Assembly: GCA_002238865.1 (NCBI GenBank)
Contig: MPNE01000002.1
Span: 177,137-241,136, forward strand
Source of the DNA: Gemmatimonadetes bacterium bin94
GTDB taxonomy: Bacteria > Gemmatimonadota > Gemmatimonadetes > Longimicrobiales > Gaopeijiaceae
Direction: 5' to 3'
DNA: 64,000 nucleotides
A model generated the notes under the pieces. It had not been told where the DNA came from. It worked only from the letters and a program-made list of their open reading frames with translations, and ran no database searches. Positions 45,865-54,780 of the stretch are shown piece after piece (position 1 is the stretch's first letter; every line of letters begins with the position of its first letter). A program made the position numbers and the translations under genes.

Positions 45865-47255
45865 GCCCCGGGGTCTCCTCCACCCCCCGCTTCGCGCAGC
45901 AACGTCCGTGCCCGAACGATCGCCGCGAGAACGCTGCGCCCCTGCACCCGGGTATCGGTCCGCCCCAGCAGCAAAGCCTCCAGGAGAGGTGGGAGCGACC
46001 GGGCCTCCGCCCGTCTCGAAACGACGAGTTCCATGTGACGAGCCAGCGCGGACCGGGACGGTGCCTCGGGGCCGTCGAGTTCCAGTATCTGCGTCCAGAA
46101 TTCGATCTCGTCCGCGTGCGCCAGCACGAACGATTCCTCGATGGTCGGGTCCAGCGCCCGGCCCCGCTCGGCCCAGTCGGCGACGCGCATCTCGCGTGTC
46201 CCGAGGTCGGTGATGAATCCGGTTCGGTCCTGCGGGGCGGCGTCCGCCAGATCGGACCGCGATTGCTCGGGAAGGAAGACGAGGTACCGGGCCGCCGTGC
46301 CCGCCGTGAGGGAGCCTCCGGCCGACGGTGATCCACCCTCGCCACCCGGCCCGGAAGCCCCGTCCCACGTCGCCAGCGGCTGCTCGGAATCGAGCCATTC
46401 GGCCAGGTTCGCCGCAACCGTCCCCACGACCACCTCGGCCGACGGGGTGACGGCGAAGCCGCGCGCGGCCCGATCCCTTTCGCCCGCCGCCAGGTCGGCT
46501 TCAGCGAGGCGTCGGTCGCGGAGACGGCTGCCGAAAAGCGAACTCACCTCTTCAAAGCGGGGCCGGTAGAGGATGTGATACCCCAGGCTGCTCTGTATGA
46601 CGCCCGACACCTGGCCCGGCTCCAGGCTGAAGGCTGTTCGGTCGAGAGTGGACGGCAGCTCTCCCCGGCCGAAGAGGCCCAGCAACCCGCCCGCCTGTCT
46701 GGATTCGTCGTCCTGGCTCTCGGCGACGATCTGATCCCACGAGCCACCCTCCACCAGCGTGCTCAGCAGGCGCTCCGCAGTGCGCTGTTGCAGCAGCCGC
46801 TCGCTCGAAGACGTCTCCGGTCCCACCCTGCGCAACACGTGCGCGATCAGACGAATCGATCCCTCGCGGAAGGTGCTGCCCACATCCGCCCACTCCAGCG
46901 TCACTGCGTCGCCCAACCGCTCCAGCCGATCTTCGGACAGGACCGCTTCCCGTCGGGCGAGCCAGGTTGACGCTGCCACCGCCTCGGGCCCGTCAAGCGA
47001 ATCACCCGCGGCGGCACGGAGGGAGAGCGCAGCCCCGCCCAGCCAGTAGGTTGCAAGCTGGTGAACGGCGGCCGAGTCAAGCGGGTAGGGCTGTGCCAGC
47101 ACGAGGAGTTCGGCCAGACGGTCCTCGGTCAGGGTCCAGTCGTCCGCACGGGCCACGATTCCCCTTCGGGCGACGTCACCGCAACCGGCGGCCCAAAGCA
47201 GGGCGGCCCCCACCAACCACGCTCCCTGCCCGCGCGCGGCGAGGGTTTTGACCAC
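45861..47255 (-). CDS. Parvulin-type peptidyl-prolyl isomerase lipoprotein
   Basis: A 464-residue periplasmic folding factor of the SurA/PpiC type. The signal ends in a lipobox (LLWAAGC). Residues about 130-270 are the parvulin domain: IRLIAHVLRRV, SWDQIVAESQDDESRQAGGLLGLFGRGEL, SLEPGQVSGVIQSSLGYHILYRPRF. N-terminal and C-terminal helical parts resemble SurA chaperone arms. Its stop overlaps the start of the second di-heme protein (GTGA), so the folding factor and the heme protein are made together. Help in folding that cytochrome or outer-membrane proteins is a reasonable inference. Confidence 0.85.
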   Translation of the reverse strand: MVKTLAARGQGAWLVGAALLWAAGCGDVARRGIVARADDWTLTEDRLAELLVLAQPYPLDSAAVHQLATYWLGGAALSLRAAAGDSLDGPEAVAASTWLARREAVLSEDRLERLGDAVTLEWADVGSTFREGSIRLIAHVLRRVGPETSSSERLLQQRTAERLLSTLVEGGSWDQIVAESQDDESRQAGGLLGLFGRGELPSTLDRTAFSLEPGQVSGVIQSSLGYHILYRPRFEEVSSLFGSRLRDRRLAEADLAAGERDRAARGFAVTPSAEVVVGTVAANLAEWLDSEQPLATWDGASGPGGEGGSPSAGGSLTAGTAARYLVFLPEQSRSDLADAAPQDRTGFITDLGTREMRVADWAERGRALDPTIEESFVLAHADEIEFWTQILELDGPEAPSRSALARHMELVVSRRAEARSLPPLLEALLLGRTDTRVQGRSVLAAIVRARTLLREAGGGGDPGA

Positions 47256-47268
47256 GAAGTACTACCGG

Positions 47269-47715
47269 CTAGCGAACGACGACGGTGATCGTGTCGGCCA
47301 CGGGCGGATCAAGCGGGATGTGAACGCCGTCCGCAACCACTGCGATGACCCGGTGCTCACCCGGCATCATGTCCTCGATGGTGAATTCGGTCTGGGCCAG
47401 CCCCATGTGGTAGTGCACACCGGGATCGTTGGGAATCGGCAGCGCCCAGTCCACGTCACCGTTCACGATCAGGTGATGATGTCCGGTTCCGGCGTCCATC
47501 GTCCCCGCCGGCATGATCTCCAGTCCCTCGGTCTCCATGACGAAGAGGACCGGCCCGGCGTCGACCTCCGCTCCGTCGGCGGGCGCGGTGATCATCACGC
47601 GGGCTGGCACGGCGGCTTCATCGGCCATCTCCGCGTCGGCTTCCTGACTGTCTCCCGTTCCCCCGCCGCAGCCCCACACCAACATGGCGATTCCCAATCC
47701 GACCGTGACACGCAT
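47269..47715 (-). CDS. DUF4399 lipoprotein
   Basis: A 148-residue lipoprotein (lipobox at MLVWGC) with one DUF4399 domain: VMITAPADGAEVDAGPVLFVM, HHHLIVNGDVDWALPIPNDPG and VHYHMGLAQTEFTIEDMMPGEHRVIAVVADGVHIPL in the family order. The His-rich HHHL and HYHMG sites suggest metal binding, but the family role is not established. It lies just upstream of the parvulin gene on the same strand with a 13-base gap, so it may share its transcript. Confidence 0.85.
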   Translation of the reverse strand: MRVTVGLGIAMLVWGCGGGTGDSQEADAEMADEAAVPARVMITAPADGAEVDAGPVLFVMETEGLEIMPAGTMDAGTGHHHLIVNGDVDWALPIPNDPGVHYHMGLAQTEFTIEDMMPGEHRVIAVVADGVHIPLDPPVADTITVVVR

Positions 47716-47862
47716 TGCTCGCTCCTCGTCATCCGAAGGCTCGTGGTTCGTTCGCGCGGTTCTCCCGGAACGAGGGAGGCGCTGAACTTCACAAGGTGGG
47801 GATACGAGACTGTCCGCGCCAGACCGATCGGTGCCACGCCGGGCTGCGGTCTTCCCCCGGCC

Positions 47863-48885
47863 CTATCCCCCCCGGCGGAGCCAGACGAGAACGACGCCAC
47901 AGGAGGATCCCCAGTACTGCGGCGGCGTGCCGGCCAGACCCCGATACACCTCGACTCCCGCGACTGCCGACGGGTCGACCATGTCGTTGATCGAGTAGTC
48001 GCCACGCCCAGTCATCCTGACGCCGTCGATAAAAATGGTCGGTGAACAATTGTCGCCGGAGCTTCGGAGCCTGAGGTGCCGATCGAGGCCGTCGGAAACG
48101 ATCCGCACCCCGGGAAACCGCATCAGCGCATCCGTCAGTTCGATCGGATTCCAGGTCTCCAGGTCCTCCCGGTCCACGAAGTGGCCCCAACCGTCCTCTT
48201 CCCGCTGGTAGAACCCCCGGTCCTCCAACGCTGCGTCCAGTCTGTCCACGGTGATTTCGATCGGGTTCAGCGCAATGGCATCGACGTCGAGGACCACCTC
48301 CACCCGGGCGACGCGCCACGCCTCGACGTCGATCGTTTCCGAACGCCGGGCGTATCCCAGATGCGAAAACCGGACCTCCTGCCGCCCCGGGGGAAGCTCC
48401 GGCAGGCTGAAGCGCCCGTCGGCCCCCGTTCTCGCGGTGCGGCCGGCGACGGGCGCATTAACCACAACGTCGGGAATCGGATCCCCGCTCACCTGATCCC
48501 TGACGATGCCCGCGATCCCGGTCATCAAGCCTGCGTTCGGATCCTTCGTCGGGGTCATCATGAGAAAGAAGGCCCCTGGCTGGTCGATCGTGAGGGCGCC
48601 TTCCAGCCGCACGTAGTCCTTGTGAACCAGGTCGATGTCGTACACCCCACGGGCCACTTCATCGAAGACGAATTGCCCCTGGGCATCGGTCACGAGGGTG
48701 AGACCCAACCCTTCCGCCAGGACGACAACTCCGGGAATGGGTTCGCCGGTCACTTCGTTCACGACGTTGCCGCTGACGGTGACCGTCGGCGACGAGGGTG
48801 CCTCCTGAGCGACAGCGGTCGGCATGGCCAACGCGTGTGTCAGGGGAAGAAACAGGATGAGGCGAAGAGGAGTGACTTTCACCAT
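47863..48885 (-). CDS. Barrel-less TonB-plug protein with two carboxypeptidase-regulatory-like domains
   Basis: A 340-residue exported protein (signal ending PTAVAQ). Two Cna-B/CarbopepD-reg-like domains come first (about 37-110: NVVNEVTGEPIPGVVVLAEG; about 128-205: GIVRDQVSGDPIPDVVVNAP). A TonB-dependent-receptor plug follows (TDALMRFPGVRIVSDG, SPTIFIDGVRMTG, VAGVEVYRGLAGTPPQY), and the protein ends about 15 residues later. No barrel follows in any frame. Two cysteines (NCSPT and SSCGV) lie at the plug ends. Plug-only proteins of this kind recur in Gemmatimonadota-like genomes; the function is unknown. A truncated receptor is a less likely reading because the ending GCGVVLVWLRR-type strand is typical of the plug. 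Confidence 0.8.
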   Translation of the reverse strand: MVKVTPLRLILFLPLTHALAMPTAVAQEAPSSPTVTVSGNVVNEVTGEPIPGVVVLAEGLGLTLVTDAQGQFVFDEVARGVYDIDLVHKDYVRLEGALTIDQPGAFFLMMTPTKDPNAGLMTGIAGIVRDQVSGDPIPDVVVNAPVAGRTARTGADGRFSLPELPPGRQEVRFSHLGYARRSETIDVEAWRVARVEVVLDVDAIALNPIEITVDRLDAALEDRGFYQREEDGWGHFVDREDLETWNPIELTDALMRFPGVRIVSDGLDRHLRLRSSGDNCSPTIFIDGVRMTGRGDYSINDMVDPSAVAGVEVYRGLAGTPPQYWGSSCGVVLVWLRRGG

Positions 48886-49084
48886 GCTCGGCGAATCCAG
48901 GGAGACGGCAAGGGAAACCTCGCAGGCATGATACCCAACGACCCGCGCTCAAGTTCCGGTTCGTCCGGGGGCCGTCGGCATCGGAAGTCCCATCCCGCCA
49001 TGCTCCTGCCCCGCCGAAACCGTGAGAATGGGCACTCACACAAGGAGCCTCGATCCGACTTGACACCACGGGAGGAGAATCGGG

Positions 49085-49519
49085 ATGTTGGAAGCCATGA
49101 ACGAGTTCGGAGTCGATACGCTGAAGGCCGCACGGACCCTGGAGGCTGCGGGTTTCGAGTCCGGCAAGGCGGAAGCCCTGGTCACCGTTTTCGGCGGTCC
49201 GGCGGCGGGCAGCGTCGCGACCAGGGTGCAGGTACAAGATCTGACGAACGAGATGAAGCAACGGGAGCAGGAGGCGGAGAAGAGAGCAAGGAGCTTCCGA
49301 GCCGAGATTCAGGGGGTCCGCACCGAACTCGAGGCCAGGATTCAGGGGGTCCGTACCGAACTCAAGGCCGAGATTCAGGGGGTCCGTACCGAACTCAAGG
49401 CCGAGATCGCCGAGGTCCGGCTCAGCGTGGAGAGCCTCAAGGCACACATGTACAAGCTGTTCCTGGCTCAGACCGTGCTTATCGTCAGTCTCATCGTAGC
49501 ACTGGATCGCCTGCTCTAG
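49085..49519 (+). CDS. Coiled-coil protein with C-terminal membrane anchor (DUF1640/CCDC90-like)
   Basis: A 144-residue protein. GGAGGAG precedes the ATG by 8 bases. Residues 1-40 match the CCDC90 start (AARTLEAAGFESGKAEAL). Residues 50-118 are a charged coiled coil containing an 11-residue unit, A-E-I-Q-G-V-R-T-E-L-K, repeated three times plus a degenerate fourth. The C-terminus is one membrane helix (LFLAQTVLIVSLIVALD). The family is linked to oligomeric membrane-tethered stalks; its bacterial role is unknown. It stands alone between a divergent plug gene and the DUF5916 gene. Confidence 0.85.
   Translation: MLEAMNEFGVDTLKAARTLEAAGFESGKAEALVTVFGGPAAGSVATRVQVQDLTNEMKQREQEAEKRARSFRAEIQGVRTELEARIQGVRTELKAEIQGVRTELKAEIAEVRLSVESLKAHMYKLFLAQTVLIVSLIVALDRLL
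49301..49432 (+). repeat. 33-bp tandem repeat (three near-identical units and one degenerate)
   Basis: Units begin at 49301, 49334, 49367 and 49400. The first three differ by only a few bases (GAG/AGG and GAG/AAG codons, one C/T). Each encodes one 11-residue turn of the coiled coil. Loss or gain of units would change stalk length and keep the frame. Near-identity at the DNA level suggests recent duplication. Confidence 0.9.
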
Positions 49520-49588
49520 CAGCCGGTGCAAACCATGAACGCAAGAGCCAGGACAGCGGGTATGCACTCCGCAATTCGCCGGTAGCCG

Positions 49589-51811
49589 GTGAAATCCATA
49601 GTCCGCTTCCTTCCCTTGGCGTTTCTCGGAGCGGCACCCGCCGTAGTTGCCGGGCAGATCGTCTCCAGCGGTCGCATCGATCCCGACACGGTGCCCCGTC
49701 CGTCGCTCGAAGCGAGGCGGACGACGTTGCCGATCACACTGGACGGCACCCTCGACGACGACGCCTGGGCGCTCGCCGACTCCACCAGGGGCGTCTTCTA
49801 CCAGTCCATTCCCGACCAGGGGGTCCCCTCGTCCGAGCGGACCGTCGTGCGCGTACTCTACGACGACTTGCGGCTGTATGTCGGCGCCATCATGTACGAC
49901 AGCAACCCCGGGGGCCTGGTCTCCGCCGGGCTCGAACAGGACTTTTCCACCCAGGACTCGGATATCTTCGGCTTCGCTCTCGACACCTATCTCGACCGGC
50001 AGAACGCGTTCCTCTTCGCGGTAAACCCGGCGGGCGCGCTCTTTGACGCGCAGGCGTTCAACGATCAGCAGTCGGTGAACCGGGCGTGGGAGGGTGAGGT
50101 CGAAGTCACGACATCGATCACGGACTTCGGCTGGATTGCCGAAGTCGCGGTCCCTCTGACCACCCTGCGCTTTCGCCGCGCGCATGGGCCTCAGAGCTGG
50201 GGGCTCAACTTCGCCCGCCGGGTAAGAAGGATTTCGGAAGACTCCCAATGGGCGCCGCTTCCACGCCAGTTCCGCGTCTACAAAATGTCGCGGGCGGGAA
50301 CGCTGACCTCTCTGGAAGGGTTGCAGCAGGGGCGGAACCTGTGGGTGAAGCCGTTTCTGAACGGGGTTCGCACCGACGGGGTACGGGCGAGCTCGCCGGG
50401 TGAGAAGCTGGAAGGCGGATTCGATCTGAAGTGGGGAATCACACCCCAGCTGACCCTGGATGTCACCGCGCTGACCGACTTCTCACAGGTGGAAGTGGAC
50501 GAACAGCAGATCAACCTGACCAGGTTTTCCCTGTTCTTCCCCGAGAAGCGGGATTTCTTCCTCGAAAACGACGGGATCTTCAGCTTTCAGGACAACCGCG
50601 TCCGCAACTTCCGCCTCGGTTCCGGCCCTCAGAACTTCAAGCTGTTTCACAGCCGGCGAGTCGGGCTTTCGGCGGCCCGCACCCCGGTGCCGATCGCCGG
50701 GGGCGCCCGCCTGACCGGGAGGGTGGGCGGCTACGCCATCGGCCTGCTCAACATGCAGACGCGTGACGACCCGACGCACCCGGGGGAGAACTTCTCGGTT
50801 GTGCGGCTGAGGAAGGACGTTCTTGGCAGCAGCGACATCGGATTCATGTTCGTCAACCGTGAAGGTACCGGGACGGGCGTTGGCGACGAATACAACCGCA
50901 CGCTGGGCGCGGACGCGAACCTGCGCCTCGCCGGCGGACGGATGCTGCTCAACTCCTACCTGGCGGTGACGGACGAGCCCGATGTGACGGGCGACCGGAC
51001 GACGGCGGCCGTCGAGGTCGCCTGGCGAAGCCCGATCTGGGACGCCTCGGCGCTGTTCAAGTCGGTCGGCGACGACTTCAATCCGGGCGTCGGATTCGTG
51101 GCGCGCAGCGGCGTGCGCCAGGGCTTCGTCACGGTGGGCGCCCATCCCCAGCCCGGCATCCCGAGCGTCCGCGAGCTGAATCCGTATGTCGATGTCAACA
51201 TCTTCTCGGACCTCGGGTGGGCGCTGGAGAGCCGGGAAATCAAGCCGGGACTGGGCGTCGCCTTTCTGGACAGCGGCATGCTGACCCTGGAGTACTCGGC
51301 GTCGTACGAGCGGCTCGCCGAAGCCACGCCCATCGCCGGGGTCGCCGTCCCCGAGGGCGAGTACGACTTCGGCGCCCTCACGACCAGCTACCAGTCGAAT
51401 CTGGGCCGGAAGCTGGGCGGCAAGGTTTCCGTGACCCGCGGAGGGTTCTTCGACGGCGACCGGACGTCGGTGACCGGCAGCGTGACGGTGCGCCCCAGCG
51501 CACACCTCTTCGTCGAGGGTACCGCCCAGCGCAACCGCCTGACGCTCGCCGGCCGCACCTTCGATGCGAACCTCTTCGGCGGGCGCGTCAGGTACGCCTA
51601 CGATACGCGCACCTTTCTGAGTGCTTTCGTGCAGTACAACGAATCCACCGACCAGCTGCAGACCAACATCCGCTTCAACCTGATCCACGCGCCCCTGAGC
51701 GACGTCTTCCTGGTCTACTCGGAGCGGCGCGACCGGGACCCCGAGCCGGGCAACGAGGGGCTGGTCGACCGCGCGATCACGCTGAAGGTGACGAAGCTGC
51801 TGGCGTTCTAG
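49589..51811 (+). CDS. DUF5916 outer-membrane protein with CBM9-like domain
   Basis: A 740-residue exported protein with a GTG start and a Sec signal (ending AAPAVVAGQ). Residues about 45-220 are a CBM9/DOMON-like sandwich (ITLDGTLDDDAWALADSTRG, SERTVVRVLYDDLRLYVGA, LFDAQAFNDQQSVNRAWEGE). The rest is DUF5916, a large beta-barrel-like region with the hallmark INLTRFSLFFPEKRDFFLEN and repeated amphipathic strands to the C-terminal end. It is probably an outer-membrane channel or hydrolase-associated receptor; the family has no proven activity. Confidence 0.88.
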   Translation: MKSIVRFLPLAFLGAAPAVVAGQIVSSGRIDPDTVPRPSLEARRTTLPITLDGTLDDDAWALADSTRGVFYQSIPDQGVPSSERTVVRVLYDDLRLYVGAIMYDSNPGGLVSAGLEQDFSTQDSDIFGFALDTYLDRQNAFLFAVNPAGALFDAQAFNDQQSVNRAWEGEVEVTTSITDFGWIAEVAVPLTTLRFRRAHGPQSWGLNFARRVRRISEDSQWAPLPRQFRVYKMSRAGTLTSLEGLQQGRNLWVKPFLNGVRTDGVRASSPGEKLEGGFDLKWGITPQLTLDVTALTDFSQVEVDEQQINLTRFSLFFPEKRDFFLENDGIFSFQDNRVRNFRLGSGPQNFKLFHSRRVGLSAARTPVPIAGGARLTGRVGGYAIGLLNMQTRDDPTHPGENFSVVRLRKDVLGSSDIGFMFVNREGTGTGVGDEYNRTLGADANLRLAGGRMLLNSYLAVTDEPDVTGDRTTAAVEVAWRSPIWDASALFKSVGDDFNPGVGFVARSGVRQGFVTVGAHPQPGIPSVRELNPYVDVNIFSDLGWALESREIKPGLGVAFLDSGMLTLEYSASYERLAEATPIAGVAVPEGEYDFGALTTSYQSNLGRKLGGKVSVTRGGFFDGDRTSVTGSVTVRPSAHLFVEGTAQRNRLTLAGRTFDANLFGGRVRYAYDTRTFLSAFVQYNESTDQLQTNIRFNLIHAPLSDVFLVYSERRDRDPEPGNEGLVDRAITLKVTKLLAF

Positions 51812-51945
51812 ACTAACGGTTCCCCACAGGAAAGTGTCCTGATTGCAGAGGGCGGCAGGCGGCAGCCAGATCGCGGAGTCAAGGCAACGGCACCGACCCG
51901 ACCCGGGAAGACCACGTTTCACGACATCACAGAGGAGATTTGGAC

Positions 51946-52452
51946 ATGAAGCTCACGAAATCACGCGGAAACCTCGTCCGGCTCGGGATTGCCGCCGCGG
52001 CAATCGCGATGGCAATCCCCACCTCCGCGTCTGCTCAGCGGGGAGCCGGAGCCCGCGGCGGGTTCGCCAACAGCCCCGAGATCCGGCTGTGGACCGAGCT
52101 GGATCAACGTTTCGACGGGTTCACCGAGCACCTTTCCCTCAGCGAAGAGCAGACGGGGCAGGTGACGGCGCTCGTCAACGGATTCCGCGACAGGAACAAG
52201 AACACTCTCGGGCGCTTCCAGAGCCTGATGGCCGAGATGCGCTCGCGCATGGGTGGCGGCGCGGCCGGCGGCGCAAGGCGCGGCGGTGGCGGCGGGGCCG
52301 GCAACCGTCAGGGCATGCAGGACTTCCGCAACCTCATGCAGCAACTCACGCCCGCCTTCGAGACGCTGCACGCGGATGTCAGCGCGGTTCTCGACGAGGA
52401 GCAGGTGAAGAGCATGACCCGGCTTCTGCAACAGAGGCGACCGGGAGGCTGA
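51946..52452 (+). CDS. Spy/CpxP-like periplasmic protein
   Basis: A 168-residue exported protein (signal ending TSASAQ). The ATG at 51946 follows GAGGAG by 9 bases. It is helical, with two LTxxQ-like motifs (HLSLSEEQTGQV near 45-60 and VLDEEQVKSMTRLLQQ near the C-terminus) separated by a Gly/Ala/Arg-rich linker (GGGAAGGARRGGGGGAG). Spy-type proteins hold unfolded proteins or bind metals in the periplasm. A chaperone role is inferred from the motif and helical layout only. Confidence 0.7.
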   Translation: MKLTKSRGNLVRLGIAAAAIAMAIPTSASAQRGAGARGGFANSPEIRLWTELDQRFDGFTEHLSLSEEQTGQVTALVNGFRDRNKNTLGRFQSLMAEMRSRMGGGAAGGARRGGGGGAGNRQGMQDFRNLMQQLTPAFETLHADVSAVLDEEQVKSMTRLLQQRRPGG

Positions 52453-52482
52453 CCTCCCGGCCGACCCGGCCCGGCCGGGAGG
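52453..52482. terminator. GC-rich bidirectional hairpin between convergent genes
   Basis: CCTCCCGGCCG (52453-52463) and CGGCCGGGAGG (52472-52482) form a perfect 11-bp stem with an 8-base loop. It begins at the base after the CpxP-like stop codon and lies 24 bases from the end of the convergent S9 peptidase gene. There is no T run on either strand, as is common in high-GC genomes, so termination is likely but not certain. Confidence 0.6.
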
Positions 52483-52506
52483 CCCAGGTTCGCTCCCGAC
52501 TGCTTC

Positions 52507-54636
52507 CTACCCGTCCGTCGCCATCTTCGGTTGCCCACCGTACTGCTCGAACCACTTCATGAGGTAGAGCTGGGTGCGCATGAAGTTCGACGGCTTCGAA
52601 CTCGTCCCGTGGTACTCGTCCTGGAAGCGGAGCATCTTCGTCGGCACGCCCAGCTGCTTGAGCGCCTGGTAGTATTCCTCCGTCTGCGCCATCGGCGTCC
52701 GCAGGTCCAGTTCGCCGGTGATGAGGATGGTCGGTGTGGTCACGTTGTCGACGTACATCAGGGGCGAATGCTCCAGGTACTTGTCCGGATTGTCCCACGG
52801 GTATCCGTGATAGCGGTAGTACCCCCAGACGGTGATGTCGGCCGTGCCCGCAAAGCTCATCCAGTTGATTACGGGGCAGCGCACGCCCGCCGCGGCGAAG
52901 CGCGTCGTGTGGCCGATCACCCAGCTTGAGAGGACGCCGCCGCCGCTGCAGCCGGTGACGTACATCTGATCCTCGTTGATGTACCCGCGCTCGAGCAGGG
53001 CGTCGACGCCCGCCATGAGGTCGTCGTAGTCGACGGAGGGGTAGCCGTTGTCGATGGCGTTGCCGAAGTCGGTGCCGTAGCCCGTGCTCCCGCGCGGGTT
53101 CGTGTACAGGGTGACGTACCCGTTGGCCGCGAAGTTCTGGTAGGGGTAGCTGAAGCCCACGTTGTACATGCCGTGCGGGCCGCCGTGGATGTGCAGGATG
53201 AGAGGGTATTCCTCGCCCGGGTCGAAGCCGGGCGGCTTGACGATCCACCCCTGCACCTGGGTGCCCCCGGTGGATTCGTACCAGATCTCTTCCACGTCGC
53301 CAAGGCGCTTGCCGGCGAGGACATCCTCGTTGACGCGGGTGAGCTGACGAATCTCGCCGGGGCGGTTCAGGTCGTAGGTGACGACGTCCCCGGGTTCGTG
53401 CGGCGAGGTCAGGGTGCCCACGGCCTTCCCGCCGGGTGTGGCGGCGGTGAGGGACAGCATGTGGTTGCCCTCGGTGACCTGGGTGACGGCGCCGTCGGTG
53501 GTCGCGTGGTGAACATTCATGGTGCCGCGGTCTCCGGCGGTGATGAACACCCCGCGGGAATCGTCGGCCCAGTGCATGCTGCCGATGTCCCGGTCGAGGT
53601 CGCCGGATAAGAGGCGGGCGTCGCTGCCGTCCGTGTTCATCACGTACAACTCGGTGGTCTTGTAGGTCTGGAAGGTCCACGGATAGCCGGTGTAGGCGAT
53701 CCGGCGGCCGTCGGGCGACACCATCGGGCGTCCCCAGGGACCGCGCTCCGAAGTGAGTTGCCGGATGTCACCGGAAGCGAGGTCGAGCGCGTAGACGTGC
53801 GACTCCCGGTAGAGGCCGTCGGCGTCCTCCATGAGACCGTCGAAAACGAGCGTACCGCCATCCGGGGTCAGGTCGTATCCGACGTTGCCGACACCGGGAG
53901 CGAAGGTAGCGCCCGCATTCCACTCGCCGCTGGTGAGCTGCCGGGCGGTTCCGCCGTGGCTGGGCACCCGGAAGAGGTGCGTGAAGCCCTCCTCGAGGAA
54001 GCCGATCCTGTCGTAGCGGTAGTGAATGCGGTCGACGATGCGGGGCGGCGCCGTCCAGTTCGCGCCTTCAGGAGGGGCGGGCAGGTCGATGGGCCAGGGA
54101 TTCGAGTGCGGAACGAAACGCTGGAAGTAGATGTGCTCGCCATCGGGCGACCACCTGATGTTGCTCGGCGCCTCGATCTCGTGGGTGATCTGGCTGGTGG
54201 CGCCCTCCGCGTCCATCCAGCGGACGTGGATCTGCGGCCCGGAAGGGTCGCCCGGGGCGATGAATGCGATCCGGGTGCCGTCGGGCGACCAGCGGGGGCT
54301 CGAGCCTTCGAGCAGGAAGCGCTTGCGGCCGCCGTCGGCATCCATGACATGAATGGCCGATTCGAAGCGGTCTTCCATCTTGTTCACCCAGGACCGGGTG
54401 TAGACGACCCGGTCCCCGTCCGGCGAGATCTGGGGGTCCGCCACGCGCTCCATATCCAGGTAGTGCCCGACCGTAAGCAGGTCCGCGGCGGGGGTTTCCT
54501 GGGCGGTGGCGGGGGGTGGGGCGGTGAACGCCACCATCACCATCACCGCAAGGGCGAGGTGGCCCGCAATGGCGGCGGGCGCAAAGCGGCTGTGTCGCCC
54601 GCGGGTTGACGAGGTTCCGGTGATCTGCGTGGTCAT
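52507..54636 (-). CDS. Exported S9 family peptidase (acylaminoacyl-peptidase type)
   Basis: A 709-residue secreted prolyl-oligopeptidase-family enzyme. The signal peptide ends near PATAQ. Residues about 60-420 form a TolB/WD40-like propeller (QISPDGDRVVYTRSW, SPRWSPDGTRIAFIAPGD, NIRWSPDGEHIYFQ). The hydrolase domain holds HGGPHGMYNVGFSY, the nucleophile elbow VTGCSGGGVLSSW, the acid region ITGELDLRTPMAQTEE and the His in FQDEYHGTS. It should cut short peptides in the periplasm. It is unrelated in detail to the DPPIV-type enzyme at 6888. It diverges from the exonuclease gene by about 145 bases. Confidence 0.92.
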   Translation of the reverse strand: MTTQITGTSSTRGRHSRFAPAAIAGHLALAVMVMVAFTAPPPATAQETPAADLLTVGHYLDMERVADPQISPDGDRVVYTRSWVNKMEDRFESAIHVMDADGGRKRFLLEGSSPRWSPDGTRIAFIAPGDPSGPQIHVRWMDAEGATSQITHEIEAPSNIRWSPDGEHIYFQRFVPHSNPWPIDLPAPPEGANWTAPPRIVDRIHYRYDRIGFLEEGFTHLFRVPSHGGTARQLTSGEWNAGATFAPGVGNVGYDLTPDGGTLVFDGLMEDADGLYRESHVYALDLASGDIRQLTSERGPWGRPMVSPDGRRIAYTGYPWTFQTYKTTELYVMNTDGSDARLLSGDLDRDIGSMHWADDSRGVFITAGDRGTMNVHHATTDGAVTQVTEGNHMLSLTAATPGGKAVGTLTSPHEPGDVVTYDLNRPGEIRQLTRVNEDVLAGKRLGDVEEIWYESTGGTQVQGWIVKPPGFDPGEEYPLILHIHGGPHGMYNVGFSYPYQNFAANGYVTLYTNPRGSTGYGTDFGNAIDNGYPSVDYDDLMAGVDALLERGYINEDQMYVTGCSGGGVLSSWVIGHTTRFAAAGVRCPVINWMSFAGTADITVWGYYRYHGYPWDNPDKYLEHSPLMYVDNVTTPTILITGELDLRTPMAQTEEYYQALKQLGVPTKMLRFQDEYHGTSSKPSNFMRTQLYLMKWFEQYGGQPKMATDG

Positions 54637-54780
54637 GGGATGCTCCTTGGTTGCGCGCCCGGGGAGTGCGGCGCGACCCTTGCCGATCGGGGCGACCGCC
54701 CCAAACTGTCTGCAGAAGCAATACTACTGGCCCGGCCCGCTTCGAGCGACCCGCTCACCACGCAACCAGCTCACTCCACA

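Noticed and set aside
49301..49432. CRISPR-like repeated 33-bp units.
   Set aside because: The units are contiguous with no spacers, lie in frame in a gene and encode a coiled coil; no cas gene is present.
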